NCBI GenBank assembly: GCA_948567375.1
Contig: OX419759.1
Location: forward strand, 46,280,593 to 46,344,592
DNA from: Lunularia cruciata
Taxonomy: Eukaryota > Streptophyta > Marchantiopsida > Lunulariales > Lunulariaceae
Length of the DNA stretch: 64,000 nucleotides
Direction of reading: 5' to 3'
Shown: positions 1-10,342 of the stretch, piece after piece
How positions within the stretch are numbered: position 1 is the first letter of the stretch
How the letters are laid out: every line of letters begins with the position of its first letter
Notes under the pieces: model-generated
Seen by the model: only the letters and a program-made list of their open reading frames with translations
The model's database searches: none
What the model was told of the DNA's origin: nothing
Translations under genes and position numbers: made by a program

Positions 1-1080
1 TATTTCAGCTCTACAAACGTTGGAAATTCATTCTAAACTTACAAAAATCTGGTTGTTGTGGATCTATCTTTCAGAATACTTGTGCCGGAATATGATCTTA
101 TTCCTCTGCAACTCATCCCCATGCTTGTGGGTTTTTTTACCTACAAAGCAGCTACCCTCATCGAGACATTCAGGGAACTGCTGCCTAAGCAGACAGAGTG
201 ACGATACTTAACCATCTCTAGATACTAATCATGTGTTGCCAACCTCAGTGATGTGTCATGGAGAGACGAGCTAAGATAGGCTGTCCCACAAACATGGACA
301 GTGATGCCAAGCTCGCCATGATGGCGCTGATATTGCTGCCTTGTATATATAGTGAATGTCTTCCTTTCGATTGATTAATCGAACTGTACAGGTAGGCCAG
401 AGACTCTAAAGTAAACAACTCATACCACCTCTTTGGGTTTCAGTGTAACACATTCCACTGGAGTACAAACTATCCTTCATTCATAAGGATTGTCACTCAG
501 TAGGCATGTTTGAGCCATCCTTCAGTAATAAAAGTTTGCATATATTCGGGGGGTTCCCAAATTGTACTTCATTAGATGAGTACGCACAAGTGTGCAATGA
601 GATGCTGAAAGGATATAATAAACACTGGCGCAAGGCAATCAAATAGTATGGGAGTTGAATATTCTGGCAATTGCTTATTTGAGTTTCATTTGACGCGAAC
701 TTGTCAAAGCGATGCAGTGGGAAGTTTTGATAATGCCACTGTTCATGCGCATGTACCATCGCTATCAAAGACCACCATCGTACATAAATCTTCGAGGGAG
801 TACAGCAACAAGCGTTGTACAGTGTTTGTCTCTACTTGAGAATCTTTTACATGATTACGTTCTTGTCGGGGTGGCAGAAAACTACCACCTACATGATTGA
901 GTTCATCAAAATTCTCGCGATTTGTACAAGATGATTGTGACGATCGTTGTAAGAATGAGCTGCAGACTTTTGAACTCCAGAGTAGAACTACAGGTTTGAA
1001 CCGATGCAAACTTATAGTTCTATTCAAAACTGAAGCAATTGCACGGGCCAGAGGCGAGACTTCGAGTTCAAAAGCTAGAA
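1..1080. other. No recognisable gene
   Basis: Short open frames occur on both strands, up to about 95 codons, but none shows a motif I recognise or a composition that marks it as coding. The stretch is moderately GC-rich like the rest of the first 11 kb. It lies beyond the C-terminal end of the minus-strand UGT remnant, so it may hold that gene's old 3' flank. Confidence 0.4.
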
Positions 1081-1139
1081 CCTACGATGCCTTGGCAATC
1101 TTCATTGCCCAAACGTCTGGGTTGCACAGTGATACAGAC

Positions 1140-2012
1140 ACACATGCTAGCTCTGCAATGACGCTCAGCCTTGCCTTGCGCCTGCAGGTCCTTCGCTCTC
1201 ATCTTCATGCCCTTTCCTCCTTGGCCTCATTCTCGTTGACCGCTTTGTGTACTTGTGTCTTCGCCTACCATAAGCACAATGTTAAGCTCGCTCACTGCAT
1301 ACTTGAAGGTCAGATGTTGCACAGCCCCGTGCGGCCAATTCAAGATTGGGACTCCATTGGAAAGGCTCTGGTAGGGAATTCGATCTAAAGAATGGAAGGA
1401 ACCTCCGATAGCTGAGTGGATCAGCGATTGCTGTTGGGGAACCCATTCAGTCACAACTCTACCCGATCGTCTGCTCCGGAAAGGAAACCTGTAGGATGCA
1501 CTTCATCTACAGACGAGAAACTTCCTTTTCGCTGAGGGGGCACCTACAAAAGACCTTGTTCGCTAGCCTCCGAAGCCAGAGCTATTTCTCTGATCTGAGA
1601 TTCATTCAAACGGACCATACTGCCGAGACAAGTGTACACAACTGACGAATGAGGTCGGGTATTGAGCATTCCAGATAGTCTGATCTCACATGTAGAGAGC
1701 TAGGAAACGATGTTTTGACTAAGAAAGTCGCAGCAGTGAAGAGGGAACCGACAGCCAGGACTTTGATATCCCTCCCTTGAGACTCTTCAGCCAGTACTGC
1801 TCGAATGGCGCCAATTGCTGCCGCTTCGACCCCGTAATACGTATTGATGATCGAGCCATCTGTTTTACGTATATTTTCACCTACAAAACACGCCTCTCGA
1901 ATCAGCAGCTCTCCGAAAGTTTCGGAAAGTCTCCGCATTCTAGTGGAGAAAGTCCGGAAACTTCGGGGCCGGGAATTCCTGCACAAAACCATTCTTTACT
2001 TGAGTGCACTTC
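1140..2012 (-). pseudogene. UDP-glycosyltransferase (family 1 UGT) pseudogene
   Basis: Family 1 plant UGTs move a sugar from UDP-sugar to small acceptors such as flavonoids or hormones in the cytosol. Reading down the minus strand, the order of family landmarks is right. A tract near 2,000-1,960 resembles the PGIPG..SGLSP acceptor-side segment. Near 1,850 comes a segment like the 'NTYYGVEAAAIGAIRAV' helix, then VLAVGSLF near 1,770. Near 1,600 is LGSMVRLNESQIREIALA, matching the conserved GS...L...Q..E.A block. The PSPG box at about 1,445-1,320 reads WVPQQQSLIHSAIGG then NGVPILNWP. Near 1,180 is KMRAKDLQ, like the C-terminal helix. The usual HCGWNS core of the PSPG box is corrupted, the reading frame changes several times and there are in-frame stops. 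The N-terminal third is missing or not recognisable, so I call a decayed gene copy. The family assignment is firm; the subfamily and substrate are not visible. Confidence 0.85.
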
Positions 2013-2171
2013 CATTTACGGTTTTAGGGACGGCAAGTAGAAACCTTGCATCGATCGCTTCATTAGTGAAGCTCGATAATTCAAATAACAGTAAGAAAAT
2101 TGTCTATCAGTTGCAAACTACCAAAACTAGAATTACTAAGGAAAACGGTTTTACACGACCGGCGAAGGAGT

Positions 2172-2220
2172 CCGGTCACCAACTATCTACGATGGAACTT
2201 CGTAGATAGTTGGGCACCGG
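2172..2220. repeat. Near-perfect 21-bp inverted repeat (hairpin)
   Basis: Arms 2,172-2,192 and 2,200-2,220 are reverse complements at 19 of 21 positions and flank a 7-base loop. The inner 12 bp of each arm (AACTATCTACGA) is exact. It sits between the UGT remnant and the 3' end of the broken coiled-coil gene. It could be a remnant of a small inverted-repeat transposon or a transcribed hairpin; the sequence alone does not decide. Confidence 0.8.
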
Positions 2221-2269
2221 CTAAAATATCTGAGATATCTGCTAAATCCATTCGCAGATTCCCTTTGAC

Positions 2270-4194
2270 TTCCCTTTGACTTCAGATAAATCCCTCTGTA
2301 TTTCATCTTCTAACTCTGATAGCACTTCTTCCATCTTCCTGTTCTTCAGGCTTCCGCCTAACTCTGATGCCACTTCTTCCCTTTCTTTACTTTACTTTCC
2401 TTTTCTCCTTCCAGTTTTCAGCTTTCTGCGCAGAAGACGATGTTCTATCTTCTTAAGCTCCTGCAGCTTCGATTCAGAAAAGGTATGCCCCGATTTCTTC
2501 ACAATTATCTCCTTCAAGTCCCCCAACTGGTCACGGACCAGGATGATGGAGGGTTCCACCTTGTACTATATGAGCTTCTCCCTCAACTCCAAACTCCTGG
2601 ATTCGGGACTTGACTGCTTCAAGTTCTCCCTCCATCCACTTCCTGTCGTCCAACTCTAACTCCCGGATTCGGAGCTTGGCAACTTCAATCTCTCCCTCCC
2701 ATCTTTTTCCTCTCGTTGGCGTTCAGGTCTCGTTCCTTCTGCAACCGTGTAATCTCCTCCTTCATAGTTTCAAAACTTTCTTTTTGCTTCTGTAAAATGG
2801 TAGCTCCTTTTGTTATGGCAACCAAGATCTTTTTCAAATGAGATAGCTCTGTAAATCCTGATGTAAAAGCTTCGTGGACCAAGTGGAGAATACTGACTCC
2901 GGTAAACTCTTCTATGAGGCCTGAGATCTTCTCTGCAAGAATTTTGAATGTGGTTCTCTGTAGACGCAATCTTCCGAGCTCTTCCCTTCCAGCTGCGTAA
3001 AATTCTTTCCGAGCTTGCAATCTCCGGTTCTCCTCGTCTGTAACCTGCAATAGTTGCTTCTTACTCCGTAGTACATTGAGTTCCTCCTGCAAGGCTTGAT
3101 TTCTTTTGTCAACCTCTTCTCTTCCAGCTTCACAATATGATCGTGCAAGCTCCTATTTTCCTTACTGGTGGCCAGGAAGCGTTTCTTTTGACTCCTTAGC
3201 GTAGCGAGTTTTTCCTGCAAAGGTCGAAGTTCTTCCTCAGCCTTTTCCTTCCTAGTTTCACAAGATGCCTTTTCATCACGCAATATCTTGTTCTCTTCAA
3301 TGATGATCCGAGATAACTCCCTTCGACCTGACAAAGTAGTCTCTAACAGCCTCTTCTGACGTTGTAGTGCATCAACATCCTCGGACGCAGCTTAAAATTG
3401 GTCCTTAACCTCGTCCCTTCTGGCTTCATTATATGTACTTGTTCACGCAGTTTCTTGTTTTCCTCCTGTAACCTCGCATTCTCACTCGTGACCAGGAATA
3501 GTTTGTCCTGATTGGGCAGTTCGTCGGGGTCTTTTTGCAAAGTTTGTAATCGGTCCTTGACCTCTTTCCTCCTTGTATCCCAATCTGTCTTCTGCTTCAC
3601 TTCGTTTGTACTTCGCAATTTTCTCTTCAGAAATCTAAATAGTGCATCCACCTCGTCCTGCGTATCGTGATTTTTCTTCTGATTGCCCAACTCTCTCCTT
3701 CCTCCCTTGAAACTATAATCTGTAATAGTGTATTCTGACTTGTACACACGGAATCCATTTCGTTCGGCGTGGCCAGACTCTGGTTTGCAAGTGCTTCTTT
3801 GTTTTGTTCCCAAAGTTTACGCCTTCTCTTATTCTTCTTGTTTTCGAACCTTATCAATCACTTTGGGCTTCGGAGAGAACCAAGATCCTGCTGCTCCAGT
3901 AACAGTGAGTCTTCCTCCTTTTCAAGTCTTAGGCTCTCAATTGGCAACTCCATAACCTCATGAACAGGGTCTCTGATGGTCGCGTTCGTCTTCCCAACTC
4001 GTTTGAAGTTCCTTCCACGTCTGCTTGTAATATAGTTCGAAACAGCTTTTCCTTCGGTTGAACATCTGTTCCCAGGAGGTCTTCGACTCTCCTGCTTGTT
4101 TTGCCACTCTGTCCATGAATTTCTTCTCGGATTTCGTTACCTTCTCCATCATTGACATCGAATACAAACGTTGCGTGAACTGATAAAGAGGCAA
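2270..4194 (-). pseudogene. Broken paralogue of the coiled-coil gene at 40.9-43.1 kb
   Basis: Minus-strand fragments follow the 742-residue protein encoded at 40,860-43,088 from end to end. The N-terminus MSMMEKVTKSEKKF lies near 4,160. Repeat-region pieces follow at about 3,860-3,100, and the conserved non-repeat block LAEKISGLIEEFTGVSILHL at about 2,940-2,880. A charged coiled-coil tail then continues past 2,660 towards 2,270. Compared with the intact copy, the frame is lost at several places. A segment of roughly 90 residues between EEITRL and QKERDL, present in the other copy, is absent near 2,750. The tail is also different: instead of the regular 35-residue units it has looser Glu/Lys/Leu-rich sequence. 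This is a host gene copy that no longer has one open frame. A multi-exon gene is possible, but I see no consistent splice pattern at the frame changes. Confidence 0.85.
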
Positions 4195-4350
4195 ATCAAT
4201 AGACTTATGGGAAGAAGAACTCCACGGTGCTTGAACTAGTAAAGTGGCAAATCAATAGACTTATGGGTAGAAAAGATGTACGTGTTCCCGCTCACACTAC
4301 AGGCAACTTTGACCATCAAGTGGCTTTTGGGTTTCAAGGGTGGGACTTCA
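4195..4350. repeat. 5' flank shared by both coiled-coil gene copies, with a local 26-bp duplication
   Basis: Just upstream of the start codon the sequence matches 43,089-43,240 upstream of the intact copy, so the duplication included the 5' flank. Within it, the 26-bp string beginning GCAAATCAATAGACTTATGG occurs twice here (4,191-4,216 and 4,247-4,272), but once in the other copy (43,123-43,148). The similarity ends near GGGACTTCACC. This is a candidate for an old promoter or 5' leader, but no clear TATA box is visible. Confidence 0.7.
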
Positions 4351-5000
4351 CCTTTAAGTTGCTAGCATGGCGCATTACATTAGTATCATGGATGAAGACC
4401 TCCTCTTCCTGTGTGGTGCTCTCATATGTCACTTGATTTTCGCTAATGAAACCTCCCTCCAAGGAAAGATGGATGAGAAACTGCCCTGCGAATGTTATCT
4501 TGAATCGATGACCATCTGGATAGTGTAGCTGCTTACGTAAATACATCAACTCAGCCTCAATCGCAGGCAACATCAACTCTGCCCAATCAAAATCCTCTAT
4601 ACTAGACCCAAACAGCTTAGTCTTCACATAGAGAATACTATGCCCATGCACCACCTTGGGCCTTCTGGCCGGATGAAAAGAGAACTGAGCATCTGGAAAA
4701 ATGGTGTCCATGCAGGATAAGCACACTGTCTAGCAAGATATCTCTTAGCTGTAAAGTCCCGCACTGGAAACCAATCTTGCACCATAGGGAACACTCCTTT
4801 TTCTCCCTGTCCTCCCCCTTGGCAAAGCCAAGGCGTCTCTGATAACATTCAATGTCAAACGGAAAATTTTGCCACCAACTCCGGGTAGCCCCGTCCCAAG
4901 TACTTACAAACTCCGTACAGAACCGAACCTGAACATAAAACTGTGAACAAATATCAGACACATGAATATTAACGTACAGAACCGAACCTGAACATAACAA
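4334..5000 (-). pseudogene. Unrecognised coding remnants upstream of the coiled-coil pseudogene
   Basis: Three overlapping minus-strand frames carry protein-like, tryptophan-rich sequence that seems to belong together. Near 4,900-4,860 is WDGATRSWWQNFPFDIECYQ, near 4,760 FTAKRYLARQCAYPAWTPFF, and near 4,600-4,440 SIEDFDWAELMLPAIEAEL followed by FKITFAGQFLIHLSLEGGF. The reading frame moves between these segments, so this is either a decayed gene or a set of exons. I do not recognise the family. It runs on the same strand as the coiled-coil pseudogene, about 150 bp upstream of its start. It is not present upstream of the intact copy at 43.1 kb, so it was not part of the duplicated block. Confidence 0.4.
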
Positions 5001-7500
5001 TCATAAACAAATATCAAACACATGAATATTAACATGAATATCAAACACATTCACTTTTTCACGATTTCGTTATATAGTTCTTTCAAGGATTTGTCAATGA
5101 AATGAAGTCTTCGAAAAACTGACTTAGTCATCCAGGTCTTCCACCTCTTCACAAACTGGTCACTTAAATATATACTTTAACCTGCTCTCCTGCCAAAGAT
5201 CATGAATTATGTCTACCTACTCAATATCAGGTCCAACTTCTACAGTTGATAAGAATGTGAGTACTTAGAACCTTTGCATCAAGTAACGACTAACTTCTAG
5301 ACCAACTTTGCATCGTTACAGTGAATATACATGGCAACCAATGACTTAACCGAAGCACACAATGCCCTAGTTAACTAGATCACTTTTATGCTACTAATTC
5401 TTGGAGCAAGAATCAGCTCCAATAGACTATTTAAGACCGGTATGCACAGTGCTGGTGCGTAATAAGGATAATGCTTCAGTTTTGGAAGGGAATTAGCACC
5501 CTGATTCTGTGTCAATTTTGCTGGTTGCCACCAGGGCGGAACGTCAAGATGAAGCCTACATCAGAAATGTTGAAACTCATCGAGTAGGATTCCTGGAAAA
5601 TTTCCGAAACAGAAGCCTCAAAAATATCCCAAATAAAAACAAGGTTTTCGACAGTGGATTTTAACAACGCTGATGCCATTTACGACCATTTGACTGGAGT
5701 TAGACGATTTAAAATAGGGCTGTTGATCTTGAGAGATTGAATGCAAAGATTCAAGACCACTAGACCAGCATTTGACAATTTAAAATAGGGATGTTGATCT
5801 TCAGAGATTGCAGGGTGCACCACGCTGGCCCCCCGGCGCAGGGTTGGGCGGGGATGCGCGGCCGCTCTATACTAGTGTTTGAACCCGTATATCCTTCACC
5901 TTCACTTACCCGATGAAAGCTTTCTCGACCAAACAAACCAACAAAGTGGGTTTTGGTCCGAGAATGCTGATGATGAGTACACGCGGGTGTTATCTCCATG
6001 ACTTGCTTCCGGCAAGAAATTGAGTTCCATAATTGTAACCCGGAAGTCGACTCAAATTATTTTAATTCAATATCTATTAATATTAATCTGTATCGAACAA
6101 GAAGGGCAGTTCCCGAAGACAAGGTATAAACCTCAACTGATTTCATCACATACGAGCTCGAAATTTACAACATGCTAACACACGTACTGGGAAATTTCAA
6201 TTTCAATTGACAGTAGACTTTTAAGCGTGGGAAGCTCGACTTAGGTGTCCTTTTGTATACACGTAACGATTCTTTCTTTCAAATCCTTCAATCTACATGG
6301 ATTCTCTAAAAATCGAATATGCAACATTCTGTCCATATAGCAGAGAGAATTCCCGAGGACTGAGATGAAATCCTACTAACAATCGACTTATGTAGATGTT
6401 CATTTGAAGATCTTGTCTACATTTTATCTGTAAATATGACTCGCTAACGCAAATCTCAGGTCGCAAACTATTAGTTTGCGAAATTACAACATTTCCTTGC
6501 CGTGAGTAAATGGCTAGTTAAAATTGAAGTTATCCATGTACACAGAAGGATTTTCATGGCACCCGTTGCAATTGCATATTAAACAACCAGCAATGATCGA
6601 TTAGAGTTTTAAAGAAATCTAGCAACCAGAGAACCAGTCATGGCAGCTGATAAGCAGGTGACATTCCAGCTGCTGTTGACGTTCCTTGCGAGGGACCTGG
6701 TGTAGGGGCATGGGCACCCATGACCTTCAGGTGCCGTAACGAACTCGATGCTGGAGATATTTAAGGTTGAAACGATCAAGATCTGAGCAAAAGCAGAACA
6801 CACAATGGATGCCATTCAATCCTGCTGCCCTGAAGATGGACAAATTAGAAGTATGCAGTACTCAACTATCCGGACTCTGCAAACTGATGGGAAACATGAT
6901 GTGTAGCAGAATGAAGGCTGCTTTCTCTCCACCACGCGTGAATGTTTGATATACAGAAATCGAGAGAATTCTCAAAGCATGGAAAGACGAAGGTGATGCG
7001 AATATGGATGCATCGCAGTGTTATATACGTTCGGCCCGTGGTGAGCAGCCGTGCGCAGGGTTTGGGCGGGGTGCACGTCGGAGTGCGCTGCGCATCTAGC
7101 TAGGCATTTCGGGTGTGCGGGTTCGGAGTTTGCATCGATAGAAATAACCAAAAGCAGAAAGTGACAGAAACAATGAAAAACATAACGAAAAGAAGAAAGT
7201 GACAGAAAGAAGTAGAAAACAGAAATTGGTCACATTTGCTATCAAATTGACAAGAATTTGACATGTGATACTCACATTGGGTCTCGGATATTCGAATCCA
7301 ATGCTGACTTTTTAGCCCGAGTGCATCCAAATCAATTTCTAGAATCAATTCCACCGATCGTCTGATTTGCATTTTATCTAGCCAACACCATTTGATATAC
7401 GTCGAAGGGCCACTTATCGTGTGAAATTGAATAACGATTCTCCCTCGTGGAAATCTTCCATGATGGGATAATCTATGACCTTCGCGTAATGTGCCATAAC
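5000..7500. other. No recognisable gene; two GC-rich motif copies
   Basis: No frame longer than about 90 codons and no recognisable domain. A GC-rich motif GCGCAGGGTT(T)GGGCGGGG occurs at 5,836-5,853 and again at 7,053-7,071, each in a locally GC-rich patch. Its role is unknown. Confidence 0.5.
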
Positions 7501-7705
7501 TGCCATCTCGTGTACATTCAAAGATTGCTCACTCCCCTTTTCCTCTCTCTTCCTCTTCTCCTCTCTCCTTGCCAAAATTAGCTTCCCCTTTCGTGTCTCT
7601 TCCTCCTGGAGAAAACTCTCAAGAATTCTCGGCTCGCTTCCCCTTTCTTCTGTCTTCCTCTTCTCTCTTGCAAAAATTCGCTTCCCCTTTCCTCTCTTCT
7701 ACGAA
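7500..7705. repeat. Pyrimidine-rich tract with imperfect CTTCCCCTTTC repeats
   Basis: About 200 bp dominated by C and T on the plus strand, with the phrase CTTCCCCTTTC recurring near 7,580, 7,640 and 7,680. Such tracts occur in plant 5' leaders and promoters, but no gene start is recognisable next to it. It may simply be an expanded low-complexity run. Confidence 0.6.
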
Positions 7706-7820
7706 AATTGACCATAAACTTTCCCGTTGATTGAATTGAGAGACCATTCGAAGGCCTCGAGCGAATACTAGCGTACACGGAGCATACCCCAAATTTACCG
7801 CGGTGTCAAGCGTTTGATTA

Positions 7821-8119
7821 TACCAAGAATATTTCCATTTATGGATCTCCGCTAGCTTTTCACTTTCTTGAAGTTCTGTCCTCTACCATGTGTTCTTTGG
7901 TTTTTATGTGGATTTGACGGTCAATTGCCTTTACCATTTGGTCATTTTAGTGTATATCTAAACTTTTTTCTCTACGTTCCATCAAGCTCTTGTATGAGCT
8001 ACTTCTCAGATTCTATGGACATAACGAGATGAAAAGTTCTTCTCTATTCCGGATGATACATGGATCTTATTTACCATTGTCGTTCATTCTTTTTCATCTG
8101 TAAAGCATGTTATTGAATC
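7821..8119 (+). repeat. Duplicated block, sister of 43,560-43,841
   Basis: About 300 bp starting ACCAAGAATATTTCCATTT and ending near TATTGAATCAAA aligns along its length with 43,560-43,841, with scattered substitutions and small indels. No protein is evident. Together with the coiled-coil copies and the 9.4 kb block it defines a segmental duplication. Confidence 0.8.
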
Positions 8120-8693
8120 AAATATTTTAAGTAGTAGAGATTAAATACATGAGATATGTAAAACTATCTTGAATGTTAACACTTTTACAGTAATTATTCT
8201 GGAATCTGTAACATCCAGATGCGCAACGATTACTCCATTCGATCACGTCCCTGAGAGGCCAATGAATCCAAGGTGAAGGTGAGAGGATTACAGCAGTATT
8301 CAGCTTGTCCAAGTTAGAAAGAGCAGGCAAGTGAATTGTAAACGGACCCCCTTCCAGTGTGGATCACAAGTTTGGATACTTTCCTCTCCTCGTTTCAACT
8401 GTGACCTTTGCATGTATGTAACAATTCAGGAGCGCTTTACATCTTTGGACTTGTCTTGAAGAGTGGGTGAACAATAACACTGTGAGTTGCTGTGAGGAAA
8501 ACTGGCCGTTGAGTAAGCTATAGCATTTACACTCGTACATAAAGCATATGCATCTCAGAGTTACCTCTGTTACAGTTTTGGAGTTGAAGATCGATAAGTT
8601 ATGTTTAAATGGAGTCCTACTAAATTGTGCAAGAATGGGGCTTGACTGGCGGCGGTAGTCGACCTCCCTTTAGGCTGGGTTAGAGACACCTTT

Positions 8694-8737
8694 CCGTTAT
8701 GGGGAAACGGCACAACACATCCTGTTCTCCATAACGG
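8694..8737. repeat. Short inverted repeat
   Basis: CCGTTATGGGGA at 8,694-8,705 pairs with TCTCCATAACGG at 8,726-8,737 at 11 of 12 positions, giving a 20-base loop. Nothing else marks the site. Confidence 0.6.
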
Positions 8738-9053
8738 CCTCCTCAGATGCCTCGGTCATGCAGCCCACACATGCGGCTGTAGACTTGCGCAAATTGTCCT
8801 TTGGGATCAGCCGTTGTTTCAGACGCCAGAACTCCCATCAACTTCTACCGTAACACCTGTCGCAGGTAGCAAGCATCACGAAACAAGTGTGCATGCAATT
8901 GTCGAGGCGGATTGGGGGTTGGTTGCAGATCTCATGCGGTTGCATTCCCGTAACTGCTCCGTTGTGGTAAGTCGAATTCCAGTCACTCGTATGTTCCAGT
9001 ATCTATCTATGATGACAGGTGTTACTCTCATCAGGCATTCTGAGAACCGAAGT

Positions 9054-9173
9054 GAAGGCGACCGCGTAGAAAAAGCGCAGGACGAGAAGACCCCATCAAG
9101 CCGTAAAGGGAGAGAAAATAGGGCTAATCCCCACCAATAGAGTCTATATGAGAAATCTGCCCTACCTATTCTG
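9054..9173 (+). repeat. Dispersed repeat R1, copy 1
   Basis: A 110-120 bp block is shared with 43,366-43,476 (plus) and 46,768-46,886 (minus). Its core contains AGACCCCATCAAG followed by AAGGGAGAGA. All three copies, read in the R1 sense, can encode a short basic peptide (here EKTPSSRKGRENRAN; in the third copy VKTPSSKGRDKEGNTR). This hints at a decayed coding exon, or only at shared ancestry. Short open frames extend upstream (from 8,814) but are not otherwise recognisable. Confidence 0.75.
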
Positions 9174-9399
9174 AGAACCGAGCATATAATTTACAAGATT
9201 CTAGTACTAGTTACTCCCAAGCCAAGTATAATTTCAATGAAATGTACCCGGTCCAGTCTAGACCAGGTCTCAAAGTGATGATCACCAGGGATATCTGCAA
9301 ATGCATTTCCAGGGATGATTTACCTCTACTTCGATGAAATGGGGTTTTAAAACAATTTAAAAATTTAAATCCGATGCAAGATACCGAATGGTCTATGAT

Positions 9400-9690
9400 A
9401 TATTTCTAGAGTATATTACAAGAGAAAATATCTGTGTAGATTCAATGTTAAAATTTGTCTTTTGTGATGGAATCCGCTCCATCGCACCTCACTCACTATA
9501 GCTATTGCAGATAGAGCGGATTCCATCGTCATCCCTACTTTTTAGCATCTGCATCATATTTCAGATTCACTTTGTATTTGCACTATTGCAGACATCCAGG
9601 ATATTTGCAATAAGTTACGTATAGTGAGTGAGAGGTTCAGATTCTTAATACTTTATGTCAAGTACATCAGACTACTCCAAAGCTAATCAA
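9400..9690 (+). repeat. Duplicated block with nested inverted repeats, sister of 44,200-44,372
   Basis: The ends of this block (TTTCTAGAGTATATTACAAG at the left, AGATTC...ATACTTTAT at the right) match 44,200-44,372. The centre is longer here and contains two inverted repeats. One is an exact 14-bp pair, GATGGAATCCGCTC (9,466-9,479) with 9,514-9,527. The other is an exact 13-bp pair, CTCACTCACTATA (9,488-9,500) with 9,620-9,632. The sister copy keeps the outer parts but has a shorter, diverged centre. Confidence 0.75.
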
Positions 9691-9838
9691 GGCGAGAGAA
9701 CCCAGGTGGGAACCCCAAGATTTAAGCCCTCGTCTCCTTCGCGGGAGAATATCGCCATCGAGAAAATTGATGATGGCGCGATGTCCCTACCTCTTCCTTC
9801 CTGTAAACCGACAACTCAAACGAAATGTCGTCTTCTAA

Positions 9839-10342
9839 TCAAGACAGTATTCTTTTACGGTTTATGAAGCCCCAATTCTCGGAACTGGTCGATACAACGA
9901 TACTCAGGGATGTCGCGGTATCGCCTATGACCTTGCAGAAAGTCCCCGTCGTGAGCCATTTGTTCCAGTAGCATTCCCCGGAACGCCGTTTACCAGGAGG
10001 AGCAGCTGATGATGATATGCAGCTTGATGAGCTGCATATTCTCTCATCCTTCTCACCGTCATCTTGCAGCGGGATTAGCACAGGTAGGATCACATCTTGC
10101 AGCGGGATTAGCACCAGCCGTTGCGCAATGCGCACATACTTCTGTGCCTGAGTGTCTGAGCTCGGGATATCAGGACGATCAGAACAACTGCATTCGGGAG
10201 TCGGATGCGCTCCTGCCAGTGGTGCGGTCAGCAGCTTCTCCGACGCTTTTAGTCCATAGTTCCGTTCAGGCGGAAGTGAGGTTGTTCCTTCTCTGGGAAA
10301 ATTTAGGGTCGGGGACGATGGAGGTTTGAGCATGTGATGCAA
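9839..10342 (-). CDS. Hypothetical 167-residue open frame, doubtful
   Basis: An ATG-started open frame on the minus strand in the GC-richer part of the window. The product is Ser/Pro/Thr-rich with no recognised domain. It holds a duplicated phrase (VLIPLQD twice, four residues apart) caused by a 32-bp-period tandem duplication at 10,061-10,112. No splice or promoter signal stands out, and the same stretch is also open on the plus strand over 10,009-10,329. The open length may be chance at this base composition, or an exon of an unrecognised gene. Confidence 0.2.
   Translation of the reverse strand: MHHMLKPPSSPTLNFPREGTTSLPPERNYGLKASEKLLTAPLAGAHPTPECSCSDRPDIPSSDTQAQKYVRIAQRLVLIPLQDVILPVLIPLQDDGEKDERICSSSSCISSSAAPPGKRRSGECYWNKWLTTGTFCKVIGDTATSLSIVVSTSSENWGFINRKRILS
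10061..10112. repeat. Two 20-bp direct repeats, 32-bp period
   Basis: ATCTTGCAGCGGGATTAGCA occurs exactly at 10,061-10,080 and 10,093-10,112, with a 12-base spacer. Confidence 0.9.

Noticed and set aside
897-1388. Plus-strand frame of 163 codons
   Set aside because: It is antisense to the C-terminal part of the UGT remnant and shows no motif of its own.
5840-5900. Possible tRNA B box (GTTTGAACCC) near 5,874
   Set aside because: No A box at the right distance on either strand and no cloverleaf can be drawn.
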